Below are positions 17,514 through 26,657 of a DNA stretch of 64,000 nucleotides, piece by piece. Position 1 is the stretch's first letter; every line of letters begins with the position of its first letter. A program made the translations under genes and the position numbers. Below the pieces are notes generated by a model. That model did not search any database. It had not been told where the DNA came from and saw nothing but the letters and a program-made list of their open reading frames with translations. Source of the DNA: Salinicola socius. Its GTDB lineage: Bacteria > Pseudomonadota > Gammaproteobacteria > Pseudomonadales > Halomonadaceae. Where the stretch lies: the NCBI RefSeq assembly GCF_001937195.1, contig NZ_MSDO01000009.1, positions 62,001 to 126,000 on the forward strand, in the 5' to 3' direction.

Positions 17514-18125
17514 ATGGCAACTGTTGCGTTGATTGGTGCGTCCGGCAACGCCGGTTCTCGTATTCTGAAAGAGTTGTCGGATCGCGGTCACCGCATCACT
17601 GCGATAGTGCGCGATGCCGGCAAAATCCCGGCGCTCGACGGCGTGACCGCGAAATCCGCTGACCTGTTCGACCGCCAGGCGTTGTCACAACAGCTCCGCG
17701 GTCACGATGCGGTCATCAGCGCCGTGCATTTTGTCGCCAGCGATTTTGATGCCCTTGTGGGGGCCGTTCGCGATGCCGGCGTCAAGCGCTATCTGGTGGT
17801 TGGCGGGGCGGGCAGCCTTGAGGTCGCACCCGGTCAGCGTCTGATCGACCAGCATGATTTCCCCGCTGCCTACCGGGAGGAAGCGACTGGAGGTGCGGAA
17901 TTTCTGGATCGACTCAAGCAGGTCGAAGACCTGGACTGGACCTTTCTGTCGCCTTCCGCAATGTTCCTACCCGGCGAGCGTACGGGGCAATTTCGCATCG
18001 GCAAGGACACGCTGCTATCCAACGATCAGGGCTCCAGCATCTCGTTCGAGGACTACGCCGTCGCGCTGGTCGATGAACTCGAAACGCCACGCCACCTTCG
18101 CGAGCGCTTCACCGTCGGCTATTGA
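17514..18125 (+). CDS. NAD(P)-dependent oxidoreductase, atypical SDR (NAD(P)H-binding)
   Basis: 203 aa; the start at 17514 has AGGAGGT 5 nt upstream. The N-terminal GASGNAGSRILKEL gives the GxxGxxG dinucleotide motif; residues 60-110 carry the second half of the Rossmann fold (VISAVHF, KRYLVVGGAGSLEV). The family includes YtfG/azoreductase-like and BVR-B-like reductases. Probably induced through the divergent HxlR regulator. A strong hairpin follows its stop. Confidence 0.87.
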   Translation: MATVALIGASGNAGSRILKELSDRGHRITAIVRDAGKIPALDGVTAKSADLFDRQALSQQLRGHDAVISAVHFVASDFDALVGAVRDAGVKRYLVVGGAGSLEVAPGQRLIDQHDFPAAYREEATGGAEFLDRLKQVEDLDWTFLSPSAMFLPGERTGQFRIGKDTLLSNDQGSSISFEDYAVALVDELETPRHLRERFTVGY

Positions 18126-18165
18126 GCGTAATTGGTTGGATCGTGGCAAGCCTGATTGCATTCGC

Positions 18166-18193
18166 CAACGCGCCGGCATACGCCGGCGCGTTG
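18166..18193 (+). terminator. Hairpin after the oxidoreductase gene
   Basis: A perfect 12-bp GC-rich stem (18166-18177 with 18182-18193) with a 4-nt loop lies 40 nt past the stop. Only a short T-run follows, so termination strength is uncertain. Confidence 0.6.
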
Positions 18194-18253
18194 ACGTTTC
18201 AGCGCGCCACTGCAAGGCTCGCACGTTCAAGGATAGCAACGGAGCCATGAACG

Positions 18254-18395
18254 ATGGCGATCGAGGTAGATCGAATCCGCCGGCATGCGCTGATCGTCGG
18301 TGCCTCGCGTGGTATCGGGCTGGGACTCGTCAAACGCCTGCTGGGTCAGGGCTGGGAGGCCACTGCCACCCATCGGAAGGCTCGACGCTTTCCTG
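18254..18395 (+). pseudogene. SDR gene relic (N-terminal fragment)
   Basis: From ATG 18254 the first ~43 codons read as an SDR N-terminus (HALIVGASRGIGLGLVKRLL, then WEATATHRK). After about 18385 the similarity ends and the frame runs on, out of register, into the start of yghU. The catalytic part is absent. I read this as a truncated gene left by a deletion ending just before yghU. Confidence 0.65.
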
Positions 18396-18512
18396 GTAGG
18401 GGCAGATCGATTGCAGCTCGCCGAGCAACCTTTAACACGCTATGTTTTCCTCACACGATGGCGATGCCGGATGGACGGCATCGTCGCAGCCACTTCCTGT
18501 CACGGAGTTGTG

Positions 18513-19367
18513 ATGAGCGATTACACCCCACCCAAGGTCTGGGAACCGAAAGAGAGCGGCGGCAAGTTCGCCAGCATCAACCGTCCGGTCGCCGGCCCGA
18601 CCCACGACAAGGCGCTGCCGATCGGCGAACATCCGTTCCAGCTCTACTCGCTGGCGACGCCCAACGGTGTCAAGGTCACCGTGATGCTCGAGGAGTTGCT
18701 GGCACTGGGCAAGGACGCCGAGTATGACGCCTGGCTGATCAAGATCGGCGATGGCGATCAGTTCGGCAGCGGCTTCGTCGAGGTCAACCCGAACTCCAAG
18801 ATCCCGGCGCTGATGGATCGTAGTGGCGATAAGCCGATTCGCGTATTCGAGTCCGGCTCGATCCTGCTGCATCTGGCGGATAAGTTCGGCGCCTTCCTGC
18901 CGAGCGATCCGGCCCAGCGTGTCGAGACGATGAACTGGCTGTTCTGGCAGATGGGCAGCGCGCCGTATCTCGGTGGCGGTTTCGGCCACTTCTATGCCTA
19001 TGCACCGGAGAAGATCGAATACGCCATCGATCGCTTCACCATGGAAGCCAAGCGTCAGCTCGACGTCCTCGACCGTCGCCTGGCCGAGTCGCGCTATCTG
19101 GCCGGTGACGAGTACACCATCGCCGATATCGCCACCTGGTCCTGGTACGGTCAACTGGCGCTGGGGCGGCTGTACGATGCTGCGGAGTTTCTGGACGTGG
19201 AGAGCTACGAGAACGTCCAGCGCTGGGCCAAGGAGATCGATGCCCGGCCTGCCGTGCAGCGTGGCCGCATGGTCAATCGCACCTTCGGTGAGGCGGAATC
19301 GCAGCTCCACGAGCGCCACGAGGCAAGCGACTTCGAAACGAAGACCCAGGACAAGATCGGCGGCTGA
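18513..19367 (+). CDS. yghU: Glutathione S-transferase-like disulfide-bond oxidoreductase YghU
   Basis: 284 aa from the ATG at 18513 (GGAG upstream). The product matches YghU along its length: SDYTPPKVWEPKE start, HPFQLYSLATPNGVKVTVMLEEL, then PNSKIPAL and FESGSILLHLADK of the thioredoxin-like domain, and GFGHFYAYAPEK plus TIADIATWSWYG in the helical domain. YghU uses two glutathione molecules and reduces disulfides or organic hydroperoxides. The longer frame beginning upstream is part of the SDR relic. An intrinsic terminator follows. Confidence 0.93.
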   Translation: MSDYTPPKVWEPKESGGKFASINRPVAGPTHDKALPIGEHPFQLYSLATPNGVKVTVMLEELLALGKDAEYDAWLIKIGDGDQFGSGFVEVNPNSKIPALMDRSGDKPIRVFESGSILLHLADKFGAFLPSDPAQRVETMNWLFWQMGSAPYLGGGFGHFYAYAPEKIEYAIDRFTMEAKRQLDVLDRRLAESRYLAGDEYTIADIATWSWYGQLALGRLYDAAEFLDVESYENVQRWAKEIDARPAVQRGRMVNRTFGEAESQLHERHEASDFETKTQDKIGG

Positions 19368-19387
19368 TACGCGGGTCCGGTATCCCC

Positions 19388-19413
19388 AGCCCGGCTATCA
19401 CGCCGGGCTTTTT
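19388..19413 (+). terminator. Intrinsic terminator after yghU
   Basis: An 8-bp GC-rich stem (19388-19395 with 19402-19409), 6-nt loop, then a T-run to 19413. Confidence 0.85.
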
Positions 19414-19480
19414 GCGTTACGCTACGTGACATCGACACCGCGTCGACTTCGCGGGGTTATCCAGCAGCTCCTTCATAGGC

Positions 19481-20749
19481 ATGTTCATGAAAACTCTGTT
19501 TCGAGGCTATCTCGAATCCTCGTTGATCCTCCGTGTCACCATCGCGCTGGTTCTCGGCGTGGCGGTGGGGCTGATCGGGGGAGAAACGGTCGCCGCGTGG
19601 CTGGCGCCATTCGGCGATCTGCTGCTGCGACTGCTGCAGTTTCTGATCGTACCGATCGTGCTGTTTACGCTGATCGTGGGCATCAATCAGGCCGATCTTG
19701 GCCGCATGGGCCGGATCGGCGGCAAGGTATTCGTCTATTACGTGGCGACGTCGGCCATGGCGATCGTGGTCGGGCTGGCGGTGGCGTCGCTGTTCTCACC
19801 GGGCAGTGGCATGAACCTGGGCGACGGCACCAGTGTCGAGGTGCCGGACAATCCGGGCCTCGTCAGCGTGCTGTTGAGTATCGTCCCGGATAACATCGTC
19901 GCGGCGCTCGCCGAGCCCAACCTGCTGGGAATCATCTTTACCGCCTTCGTGTTCGGCATTGCGCTGCTGAAGATGCGTCACGGCAAGGGGCAGCGCGCAC
20001 TTGATAACGGGCTGGGCGAAAAGCTCTACGAGGTCATCGAAGCGCTCAACGCGGTGACCATGAAAGTGATGGCGGGCGTGCTCCAGTACGTGCCGATCGG
20101 GGTATTCGCGATCGTGACCGGCACCGTCGCCAGGCAGGGCATGGATACGATTCTCTCGCTCGGCAGTATGGTTATCGTTCTCTATGTCGCGCTGGCGGTG
20201 CATCTCTTCCTCTACTGCGTGCTGATGACGACATTCGGCGTGCGCTTGAAGGCCTTCTTCCGCGATGCACGCACGCCAATGGCCACGGCCTTCGCGACCC
20301 AGAGCAGTACCGGCACGCTACCGCTGACGTTGAACGCGGCGCAGCGGCTCGGCATTTCGCAGAGTCTGTACGGCTTCAGCCTGCCGCTGGGCGCGACCAT
20401 CAACATGGATGGTGCGGCGATCCGGATCGCGATCTCGGCTGTTTTTGCCGCCAACGTTGCCGGTATCCCGCTGGACTTCATGACCATGGTCGAGATCGTG
20501 CTGATCGGCACACTGACCTCCATCGGCACCGCGGGCGTACCCGGCGCCGGTATCGTGATGATCGCGACGGTCTTCGCCCAGGTCGGGCTGCCGATCGAGA
20601 CCGTGGCGCTGTTGACCTCGATCGATGCGCTGGTCGGCATGGGTTGCACCGCGCTCAATGTGACCGGCGATCTGACCGGTACCGCCATCATCGCCCGCAG
20701 CGAGGACAAGCGGGCGGATGCGCAACATACGGAAGCCACGACGGCTTGA
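19481..20749 (+). CDS. Dicarboxylate/amino acid:cation symporter (DAACS family)
   Basis: 422 aa. It has the family's signature parts: hydrophobic N-terminal helices (residues 14-100), the re-entrant loop FATQSSTGTLPLTL (Ser-rich HP1) near 270, GATINMDGAAI near 307 (the NMDG cation site), and GIPGAG-like GTAGVPGAGIVM near 355 (HP2). It imports glutamate, aspartate, serine or C4-dicarboxylates with Na+ or H+; NVTGDLTGT near the end carries the substrate-binding Asp. The start may be 19481 or the Met two codons later. Confidence 0.9.
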   Translation: MFMKTLFRGYLESSLILRVTIALVLGVAVGLIGGETVAAWLAPFGDLLLRLLQFLIVPIVLFTLIVGINQADLGRMGRIGGKVFVYYVATSAMAIVVGLAVASLFSPGSGMNLGDGTSVEVPDNPGLVSVLLSIVPDNIVAALAEPNLLGIIFTAFVFGIALLKMRHGKGQRALDNGLGEKLYEVIEALNAVTMKVMAGVLQYVPIGVFAIVTGTVARQGMDTILSLGSMVIVLYVALAVHLFLYCVLMTTFGVRLKAFFRDARTPMATAFATQSSTGTLPLTLNAAQRLGISQSLYGFSLPLGATINMDGAAIRIAISAVFAANVAGIPLDFMTMVEIVLIGTLTSIGTAGVPGAGIVMIATVFAQVGLPIETVALLTSIDALVGMGCTALNVTGDLTGTAIIARSEDKRADAQHTEATTA

Positions 20750-20771
20750 TCTCGATTCCAGGAAATCTCGA

Positions 20772-21932
20772 ATGAGTCCTACCACACGCTCGGACTATCT
20801 GATCATCGGCGGCGGCAGCATGGGGCTGGCGGCGGCCGACTATCTGGCCTCCCGCCCCGACGCCAGCCGCCAACCTTCGGTGCAGGTGCTCGACGCTCAC
20901 AGCCCGCCCCACGATCAGGGCGCACATCATGGCGAAACCCGCCTGATCCGGCTGGCTTACGGCGAGGGTAGCGGCTACGTCTCGCTGGCAATGCGTGCCC
21001 TGGACCGCTGGCAGGAGCTGGAGCGGGAGACTGGGGAGTCGTTGTTTCTACCCACCGGGGTGCTCAACCTGGGTCCGGCAGCGGCGCCGTTCATCCAGCA
21101 GGTCGAGGCAAGTGCGCGGCAGTACGATCTGCCGCTGGAGAGACTCGGCGGTGAGGCTGCCTCGGAGCGCTGGCCGGGGTGGGCGCTCGATGCTTCGATG
21201 CGCGGCGCTTTCGAATTCCGCGCAGGCGTGTTGCGGGTCGAGCGAATACTCGCCAGCTGGCGTCAGCGGGTAGACCGAAGCGCGAACGTGACCTTGACGA
21301 CGGGGGCGCAGGTGACACGGCTCCAGCCATTGGCAAAAGGCGGATTCGAGGCGACGTGTGCCGATGGCCGTCGATTCAGCGCCGATCGACTGCTGGTCTC
21401 GGCAGGACAGCACCTGGCACCGCTGCTGGCTGCACTCGGGATCGAGCTGCCGCTGACTCGCGTTCGCAAGACGTTTGCCTGGTTCGAGGCCGGCGCGCGT
21501 TACGGTCCCGAGAGCTTTCCGGGATTTAGCCTCACCGACGAGGAGCTGGGCGTCTACTACGGCTTCCCGGATATCGATGGCGCCGGATTCAAGATCGGCC
21601 GCCATGATAGCGGCCAGATCCTGGCGCCGGGCGAGCGGATGGCGGCCTTCGGAGATTATCCCGACGATATCGTCGAGCTGCAGCGGGTGATCGATCGCTA
21701 TCTCCCGGGGGTAGGGGCTCTGCGCCATGGCGCCGTCTGCCAATACATTCGCACCCCGGACGAACATTTTCTGATCGATGAACCCCTGCCCGGCCTGATC
21801 GTGGCGGGGGGATTCTCCGGGCACGGTTTCAAGTTCGCCAGTGCCTTGGGTGAATCCCTTGGGGAATGGCTGGTCAGCGGTCATGCCGCCCCCGGGTTGG
21901 CCGGGTTCCGTCTGGGGCGTTTTTCGAAGTGA
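20772..21932 (+). CDS. solA: N-methyl-L-tryptophan oxidase / monomeric sarcosine oxidase family
   Basis: 386 aa, the normal size. Start at 20772 after AGGAAA. FAD motif IIGGGSMGLAAADYL at residues ~10-25; GETRLIRLAYGEG near 58; and VCQYIRTPDEHFLID near 320, where the Cys is the expected covalent flavin attachment site. The enzyme oxidatively removes N-methyl groups from amino acids, giving formaldehyde and peroxide. The catalase at 28.3 kb is not linked. It follows the symporter by ~22 bp, so they may be one transcript for uptake and oxidation of an amino acid derivative. Confidence 0.88.
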   Translation: MSPTTRSDYLIIGGGSMGLAAADYLASRPDASRQPSVQVLDAHSPPHDQGAHHGETRLIRLAYGEGSGYVSLAMRALDRWQELERETGESLFLPTGVLNLGPAAAPFIQQVEASARQYDLPLERLGGEAASERWPGWALDASMRGAFEFRAGVLRVERILASWRQRVDRSANVTLTTGAQVTRLQPLAKGGFEATCADGRRFSADRLLVSAGQHLAPLLAALGIELPLTRVRKTFAWFEAGARYGPESFPGFSLTDEELGVYYGFPDIDGAGFKIGRHDSGQILAPGERMAAFGDYPDDIVELQRVIDRYLPGVGALRHGAVCQYIRTPDEHFLIDEPLPGLIVAGGFSGHGFKFASALGESLGEWLVSGHAAPGLAGFRLGRFSK

Positions 21933-22028
21933 TTTCTTCTTCAGCGTAACGTTTCCCGATGTGAGAGGGCCTTTCGCCAACGTCGAGGTCGCGTAAACTG
22001 GGCGGCTTCACGAGCAAGCGGTAGCGAT

Positions 22029-22898
22029 ATGCCTATTATCCCTTTTTCCGCCCTGGCGTGTCCGCTGGACGGCGATCCGATGCATCGCGAGGGCCAGACA
22101 TGGCGCTGCGCGGCCGGCCACAGTTACGACATCGCCAGGCAGGGCTACACACATCTGTTGCCGGTGCAGCACAAGCGGTCTCGCGATCCGGGGGACAGCA
22201 AGGGGATGGTGGCGGCACGTCAGCGTTTTCTGAACGCCGGTCATTATCAGCCCGTGGCCGAGGCCGTCGCGGGGGCCGTGCTGGCGAAAGGGTCGACCTC
22301 GACAACGCTTCACTGTCTGGATGCCGGCTGCGGCGAGGGTTACTACCTGCGCCAACTGGCGCAGGCCGATAGTGACGTGTCGCTGTCACTGCTGGGCCTG
22401 GATATTTCCAAGTGGGCGGTGCTGGCTGCTGCCAAACAGGAGCGGGGCGCCACCAGACAGGAGGAGGAGGGACGCGCCAGTTGGGTGGTGGCCAGTAACG
22501 CCAACCTGCCGGTTCAGGACGGCTCACTGGACTGCGTGCTGTGCCTGTTCGGCTTTCCCGCTTATCCGGAGTTCGTCCGCGTGCTCAAGCCGGGGGGCGT
22601 GTTGATACAGGCCGATGTCGGACCGGATCACCTGCGAGAGCTACGGGAAATCATCTATCCCAGCCTGAAACCGGAGCGCGAGCGCCCGGCATTGGCGCCC
22701 GACGGACTGATCCCGTTGGAGGTCGAGACGATTCGCTACGTTCTGACCCTGGAAGAGCCGCAGGCCGTCGCCGATCTGCTGGCGATGACCCCGCATCTCT
22801 ATCGCGCCAGTGCCGAGGGCCGCGCCAAGGCGGAAGCGTTGACGTCGCTCAGCGTGACCATCGACGTCCGCCTGAGGCGGCTCGAACGGCTGGCGTAG
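22029..22898 (+). CDS. rlmA: 23S rRNA (guanine-N1)-methyltransferase RlmA
   Basis: 289 aa. The core GYTHLLPVQHKRSRDPGDSK block at residues 40-60 and the ARQRFLNAGHYQPV block are diagnostic for RlmA/RrmA. The Rossmann SAM site is LDAGCGEGYYL near 100; ASNANLPVQDGSLDCVLCLF near 160. It methylates N1 of G745-equivalent in 23S rRNA helix 35. In E. coli the zinc is held by C5, C8, C21, H25; here the equivalents are C11, D14, C27, H31, so one Cys is replaced by Asp. Confidence 0.92.
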   Translation: MPIIPFSALACPLDGDPMHREGQTWRCAAGHSYDIARQGYTHLLPVQHKRSRDPGDSKGMVAARQRFLNAGHYQPVAEAVAGAVLAKGSTSTTLHCLDAGCGEGYYLRQLAQADSDVSLSLLGLDISKWAVLAAAKQERGATRQEEEGRASWVVASNANLPVQDGSLDCVLCLFGFPAYPEFVRVLKPGGVLIQADVGPDHLRELREIIYPSLKPERERPALAPDGLIPLEVETIRYVLTLEEPQAVADLLAMTPHLYRASAEGRAKAEALTSLSVTIDVRLRRLERLA

Positions 22899-22944
22899 CT
22901 TGCGGGGATAAGGGAACTCGTGGAGACGCGTCGGGCTCGTCCTT

Positions 22945-24783
22945 TCAAAAAGCCCGGTGATGCAGGCAGTACTCGCCGGCCCACTCGATGGCGTCTTCGA
23001 AAGGCAGCGCCGGACTGTAATGGAATCCTTGCCCCAGATCGCAGCCGAGCGCTCTAAGCCGCGACTCGATCGCCCCATTTTCGACTCCCTCCGCGATGAC
23101 AAGGCGTTTGAAGCTCTTCGAAAGGCCGATGATCGCGGCAACGATGGCCTCGTCCTCGGGATTGTCGAGCATACCGATGACGAAGGAGCGATCGATCTTG
23201 ATCTTCTGGGTCGGAAAGGTCCGTAGATAGCTCAGCGATGATTGTCCCGTGCCGAAATCATCCAGCGACAGTTGCAGGCCGAGCCTTAGGCAACCCCGAA
23301 TGTTGGCGACGATGGTATCCATGTCCTGCTGCGGCGAAGTGCTTTCCAGGATCTCCAGTGTCAGCTTCCCTACCAGCTCTTGATCATGCCTTGCGAGAGT
23401 CTGATGCAGGTGGTCGATGAAACCGCTGTCGAGAAAGCAGGAAGGATTGACGTTGACGCTGACGGCGTAGGGCAGGCCACGTTGCATGCAGTGTTCGAGT
23501 GCCGTCAGCCCCTTGTCGATGACGTACTTGCTCAGCTCGACATCGAGCCAGGTATTCTCGACATGGGGCAGAAAGCGCCCCGGAGGCAGGATCTCACCAG
23601 AAGGCAGGCGCCAGCGAAGTAACCCCTCGAAGCCGGCGACGGTATCGTCGCGGTAATCGATCTTGGGCTGATAAAACAGCTCCAGCCGTTGCTGTGAGAG
23701 AGCCTGGTGTACGTCGCCGACAATGGCGATACGCGCTCGCCGGGCATGATGAAGCTCGAGATCGAAACGGCAGTAGCCGTTCTTGCCGGCTTCCTTGGCC
23801 GAGTACATGGCTTGATAAGCGTGGTGTAGCAGCACGTCCACGTCCGCTTCGTCGCCGGGATAGCCAGTGATCCCCATGCTGGCCGTGAGGGCGTGAACGT
23901 GACCCGAGGTCTCTATGGGACTGCGAATCTGGTCGAGGATGCGCTGACAGGCCTCCGCCTGGAGTACGTCGCGCATGACGATGACGAATTCGTCTCCCCC
24001 CAGGTGAATGACGAGATCCTTGCGCCGTACCGCATCGCGAAGACGCGCCGCAACTGTCCGCAGCACCGCGTCACCGATATCGCTGCCATGCAGTTCGTTG
24101 ATGCTCTTGAAGCCATCCAGATTGAGCAGGCACACGGAAAGGTGGCCCCGGTGCTGTCTGGCAAGTGTCAATTCCGCTTTCATCAGCGTTTGCAGGAAAC
24201 GTCGGTTCGGCAGGCCCGTCAATGTATCGATGTCATCGAGCGTCAACCCTGGCGGTCGGCGGGTCAGCAGATGATGTCCGATCTCGTCCTCTATCTGGCT
24301 GGCGAGGACATGGAGCATGTCGAAATTCAGCGCTGCGGCCGAAACCGGTGACGTATGCACCAGACAAAGCGCGCCGATGCCGACACCCTCGTGATCTCGT
24401 ACGGGCACACCGGCATAGAAACGCAAGCCAGGCGAGCCGACGACCAGAGGATGTCTGGTGAACTCGGGGTGACATCGTGCATCTTCGATGACGAAAAGCG
24501 CGTCGTGACGGAGCGTGCGATGCGCGAGCGAAAGCGCATCAGGGATGTCGGTCGATAACGCTCCTACGCGGGTTCTGCGCCACTGCTGATCTTCACCCGG
24601 CAGCGTGAACCAGGCATCCGTGACCTCGTAGTGCTGCCTAGCTATCCAACGCACCCGATCGACGCGCTCTTCAGTCAGTGCGTCGATGAGTGTTGCGTCA
24701 TGCATGGCTTGCTGACGCCATGGTTCGTATCGATCCAGATTCACGGCGTGGCACCTCATCGAAAGCCGTCTGCGTTGCCCCAT
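22945..24783 (-). CDS. GAF-GGDEF-EAL cyclic-di-GMP enzyme
   Basis: 612 aa. A GAF sensor domain spans residues ~35-180 (APVR-like AGVPVRDHEGVGIGALCLV). A GGDEF domain covers ~190-350, with DTLTGLPNRR, intact LGGDEFVI and an inhibitory RxxD site (RRKD) five residues before it. An EAL domain spans ~365-610, with EGLLRW in place of EALLRW but with NVNPS, LEILES, DDFGTG, KIDRSFV, AEGVE and QGFHYSPALP intact. Both activities therefore look possible. No membrane segment. The start is uncertain (24783, 24759 or 24705). It faces the XRE-type gene across three palindromes that may control it too. Confidence 0.9.
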   Translation of the reverse strand: MGQRRRLSMRCHAVNLDRYEPWRQQAMHDATLIDALTEERVDRVRWIARQHYEVTDAWFTLPGEDQQWRRTRVGALSTDIPDALSLAHRTLRHDALFVIEDARCHPEFTRHPLVVGSPGLRFYAGVPVRDHEGVGIGALCLVHTSPVSAAALNFDMLHVLASQIEDEIGHHLLTRRPPGLTLDDIDTLTGLPNRRFLQTLMKAELTLARQHRGHLSVCLLNLDGFKSINELHGSDIGDAVLRTVAARLRDAVRRKDLVIHLGGDEFVIVMRDVLQAEACQRILDQIRSPIETSGHVHALTASMGITGYPGDEADVDVLLHHAYQAMYSAKEAGKNGYCRFDLELHHARRARIAIVGDVHQALSQQRLELFYQPKIDYRDDTVAGFEGLLRWRLPSGEILPPGRFLPHVENTWLDVELSKYVIDKGLTALEHCMQRGLPYAVSVNVNPSCFLDSGFIDHLHQTLARHDQELVGKLTLEILESTSPQQDMDTIVANIRGCLRLGLQLSLDDFGTGQSSLSYLRTFPTQKIKIDRSFVIGMLDNPEDEAIVAAIIGLSKSFKRLVIAEGVENGAIESRLRALGCDLGQGFHYSPALPFEDAIEWAGEYCLHHRAF

Positions 24784-24862
24784 CCGTGTGGCATTCCAAC
24801 AACCGCTCTATAGTAAACTTAGGACTCTGCGACTATGGTTGAGTGCTACAAATCGACAGGAG

Positions 24863-24925
24863 TTGAATTAATTATTCAATACAAATTTGAACCGTGGTTC
24901 AACTTAAATTGAACAAATAGTTCAA
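24863..24925. promoter_or_regulatory. Three palindromic operator sites, 23-bp spacing
   Basis: Three inverted repeats of form TTGAAY-(4-5)-RTTCAA lie at 24863-24879, 24887-24902 and 24909-24925. Centres are ~23 bp apart, about two helical turns, so bound dimers would line up on one face of DNA. They sit just before the XRE-type gene (ATG 24935) in an AT-rich patch and ~80-145 bp from the divergent GGDEF-EAL start. Confidence 0.8.
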
Positions 24926-24934
24926 ATTAAATCA

Positions 24935-25354
24935 ATGGATGAAAAACAGTTGTTTGCGCTGCGTCTTCAAGCGGCTCTCACTGCCGCCGGGTATGAGTGT
25001 CGCCCTTCCGTTCTGGAACGCGAATTCAATTTGCGCTATTGGGGCGCGCCAATCACCTTTCAGGCCGTGCGCCGATGGTTACGGGGCGACTCGATACCTT
25101 CGCAGGACAAGTTGCAAGTGCTGGCGGGTTGGCTGGGCGTCGAACCCCAATTCCTGCGCTATGGCCAACAATCATCACAGGACCGGGGAGAGATGCAGGC
25201 AACTTGGGTGATACCCGTGGGCGGAGAAGAGGACGAAGTGTTGCGGATCTATCGGGGATTGACCGAAGAGCAGCGCAAGATCCTGCGGCAGGTGGTGTTG
25301 ACGTTCGCGAGGGCCAATGGACTGCAGCCGGAGGATACCGAGGGATCCTCCTGA
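24935..25354 (+). CDS. XRE/CI-like helix-turn-helix regulator
   Basis: 139 aa. Residues ~8-75 form a five-helix DNA-binding domain (ALRLQAALTAAGYECRPSVL, ITFQAVRRWLRGDSIPSQDKLQVLAGWLG); the RRWLRG helix recalls CI-like repressors. Residues ~100-130 are a helical, LTEEQRKILRQVVL-containing tail, perhaps for dimerisation. The three palindromes immediately upstream are the likely binding sites, so autorepression is expected. Confidence 0.82.
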   Translation: MDEKQLFALRLQAALTAAGYECRPSVLEREFNLRYWGAPITFQAVRRWLRGDSIPSQDKLQVLAGWLGVEPQFLRYGQQSSQDRGEMQATWVIPVGGEEDEVLRIYRGLTEEQRKILRQVVLTFARANGLQPEDTEGSS

Positions 25355-25361
25355 CATGCAT

Positions 25362-25397
25362 CGGCGACGGAGCCGATCGGATCGCGCTCCGTCGCCG
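25362..25397. terminator. Bidirectional hairpin between convergent genes
   Basis: A 12-bp perfect stem (25362-25373 with 25386-25397), 12-nt loop, placed between the stops of the XRE-type and aldo/keto reductase genes. No clear T-run. Confidence 0.6.
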
Positions 25398-25404
25398 CGT
25401 CCCG

Positions 25405-26472
25405 TTACCGCTGCCGCGATGCTGACATCTGCCCGCGGCGATAGTCGCCCTGACGATCCAGCATCCAGCCCGGATACTCCGGCGGCAGCGCGCTGACCTG
25501 GTCGAGGCGGTCCAGTTCGTCCTCGTCGAGACGCACCTCGGTGGCGGCGATATTGTCGTCGAGCTGATCGAGACGCCTGGCGCCGACGATGACGCTGGTC
25601 ACGGCCCTCTGATGCAGGAGCCACGCCAGCGCGATCCGGGCAACCGACACGCCCTTGGTATCGGCTATTTCGCGCATGGTGTCGATGCAGTCGAAGCCGC
25701 GCTCCCGGTCCACCGGCGGGAAGTCGAAGGTGGCGCGTCGGTCGCCGGCCTGTGCTTCTCCGTCTCGCGTGTACTTGCCGCTGAGCAGCCCGCCGGCCAG
25801 CGGGCTCCAGACCATCAGTCCCAGCTTTTCGTTCTCCAGCAGCGGGACGATCTCGCGTTCGAGGTCGCGCCCGGCCACGGTGTAGTAGGCCTGTAACGAT
25901 TCGAACCGGTGCCAGCCGTTCTGCCGGGCGATGCCCAGTGCCTTCATGATCTGCCAGGCCGCCCAGTTGGAGACGCCGAGGTAGCGTACGTGGCCGTGCT
26001 CGACCAGCGTGTGCAGCGCGCGTACGGTCTCCTCGATCGGCGTCGCGGGATCGAAGCCGTGGATCTGGTAGAGATCGATGTGATCGAGCTGCAGACGCTT
26101 CAGGCTCGCCTTGACGCCCTCCATGATGTGGTAGCGCGAAGCGCCGCGATTGTTGACCCCGCTGGAGCGGTAGGGATCGTCGGTGCCGGTGGGGCCGAAG
26201 ACCTTGGTGGCGACGACGACATCGTCGCGCGCAACGCCGAGATTCCTGAGCGCCTGGCCGGTGATGACTTCGGACTGGCCCTGGGAGTAGACGTCGGCCG
26301 TGTCGATGAAATTGATGCCGGCGTCGAGAGCCCGGCCGACCAGCCTGTCGGCATCCGCCTGCTGCAGATTGCCGATCTGGCTCCACATCTCGCCGTTGCC
26401 GCCGAAGGTCATGGTGCCCAGGCAGAGCTCGGAGACGAACAGGCCGGTATTGCCCAGATTGCGGTAACGCAT
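25405..26472 (-). CDS. Aldo/keto reductase
   Basis: 355 aa, starting at 26472 after GAGGAGT. AKR features: LGTMTFGG near residue 20, FIDTADVYSQGQSEVITGQAL (catalytic Asp and Tyr) near 52-60, a KVFGP Lys near 90, HIDLYQIHGFDP (catalytic His) near 130, YLGVSNWAAWQ near 170 and a VIVGAR cofactor site near 300. Close to the YajO/Tas-like group, which reduces aldehydes with NADPH. Divergent from the AraC-type gene at 26658, which probably controls it. Confidence 0.9.
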   Translation of the reverse strand: MRYRNLGNTGLFVSELCLGTMTFGGNGEMWSQIGNLQQADADRLVGRALDAGINFIDTADVYSQGQSEVITGQALRNLGVARDDVVVATKVFGPTGTDDPYRSSGVNNRGASRYHIMEGVKASLKRLQLDHIDLYQIHGFDPATPIEETVRALHTLVEHGHVRYLGVSNWAAWQIMKALGIARQNGWHRFESLQAYYTVAGRDLEREIVPLLENEKLGLMVWSPLAGGLLSGKYTRDGEAQAGDRRATFDFPPVDRERGFDCIDTMREIADTKGVSVARIALAWLLHQRAVTSVIVGARRLDQLDDNIAATEVRLDEDELDRLDQVSALPPEYPGWMLDRQGDYRRGQMSASRQR

Positions 26473-26657
26473 GGTGGTACTCCTCGTTATCGATGAGGGA
26501 AGGGACGACAGAGAATCGAGTATGGTCGACAGGGGGAAACGAGACTGGCTCGATCCGATCGGATCCTTGCCCAAAACTGCCAGAGGCAGCTCCTCGAGTG
26601 CCTTTCGGTGGCGGGTTGGGATAGGCTGGATCTCTCGTGGGGAGAGATATCGCAGTC

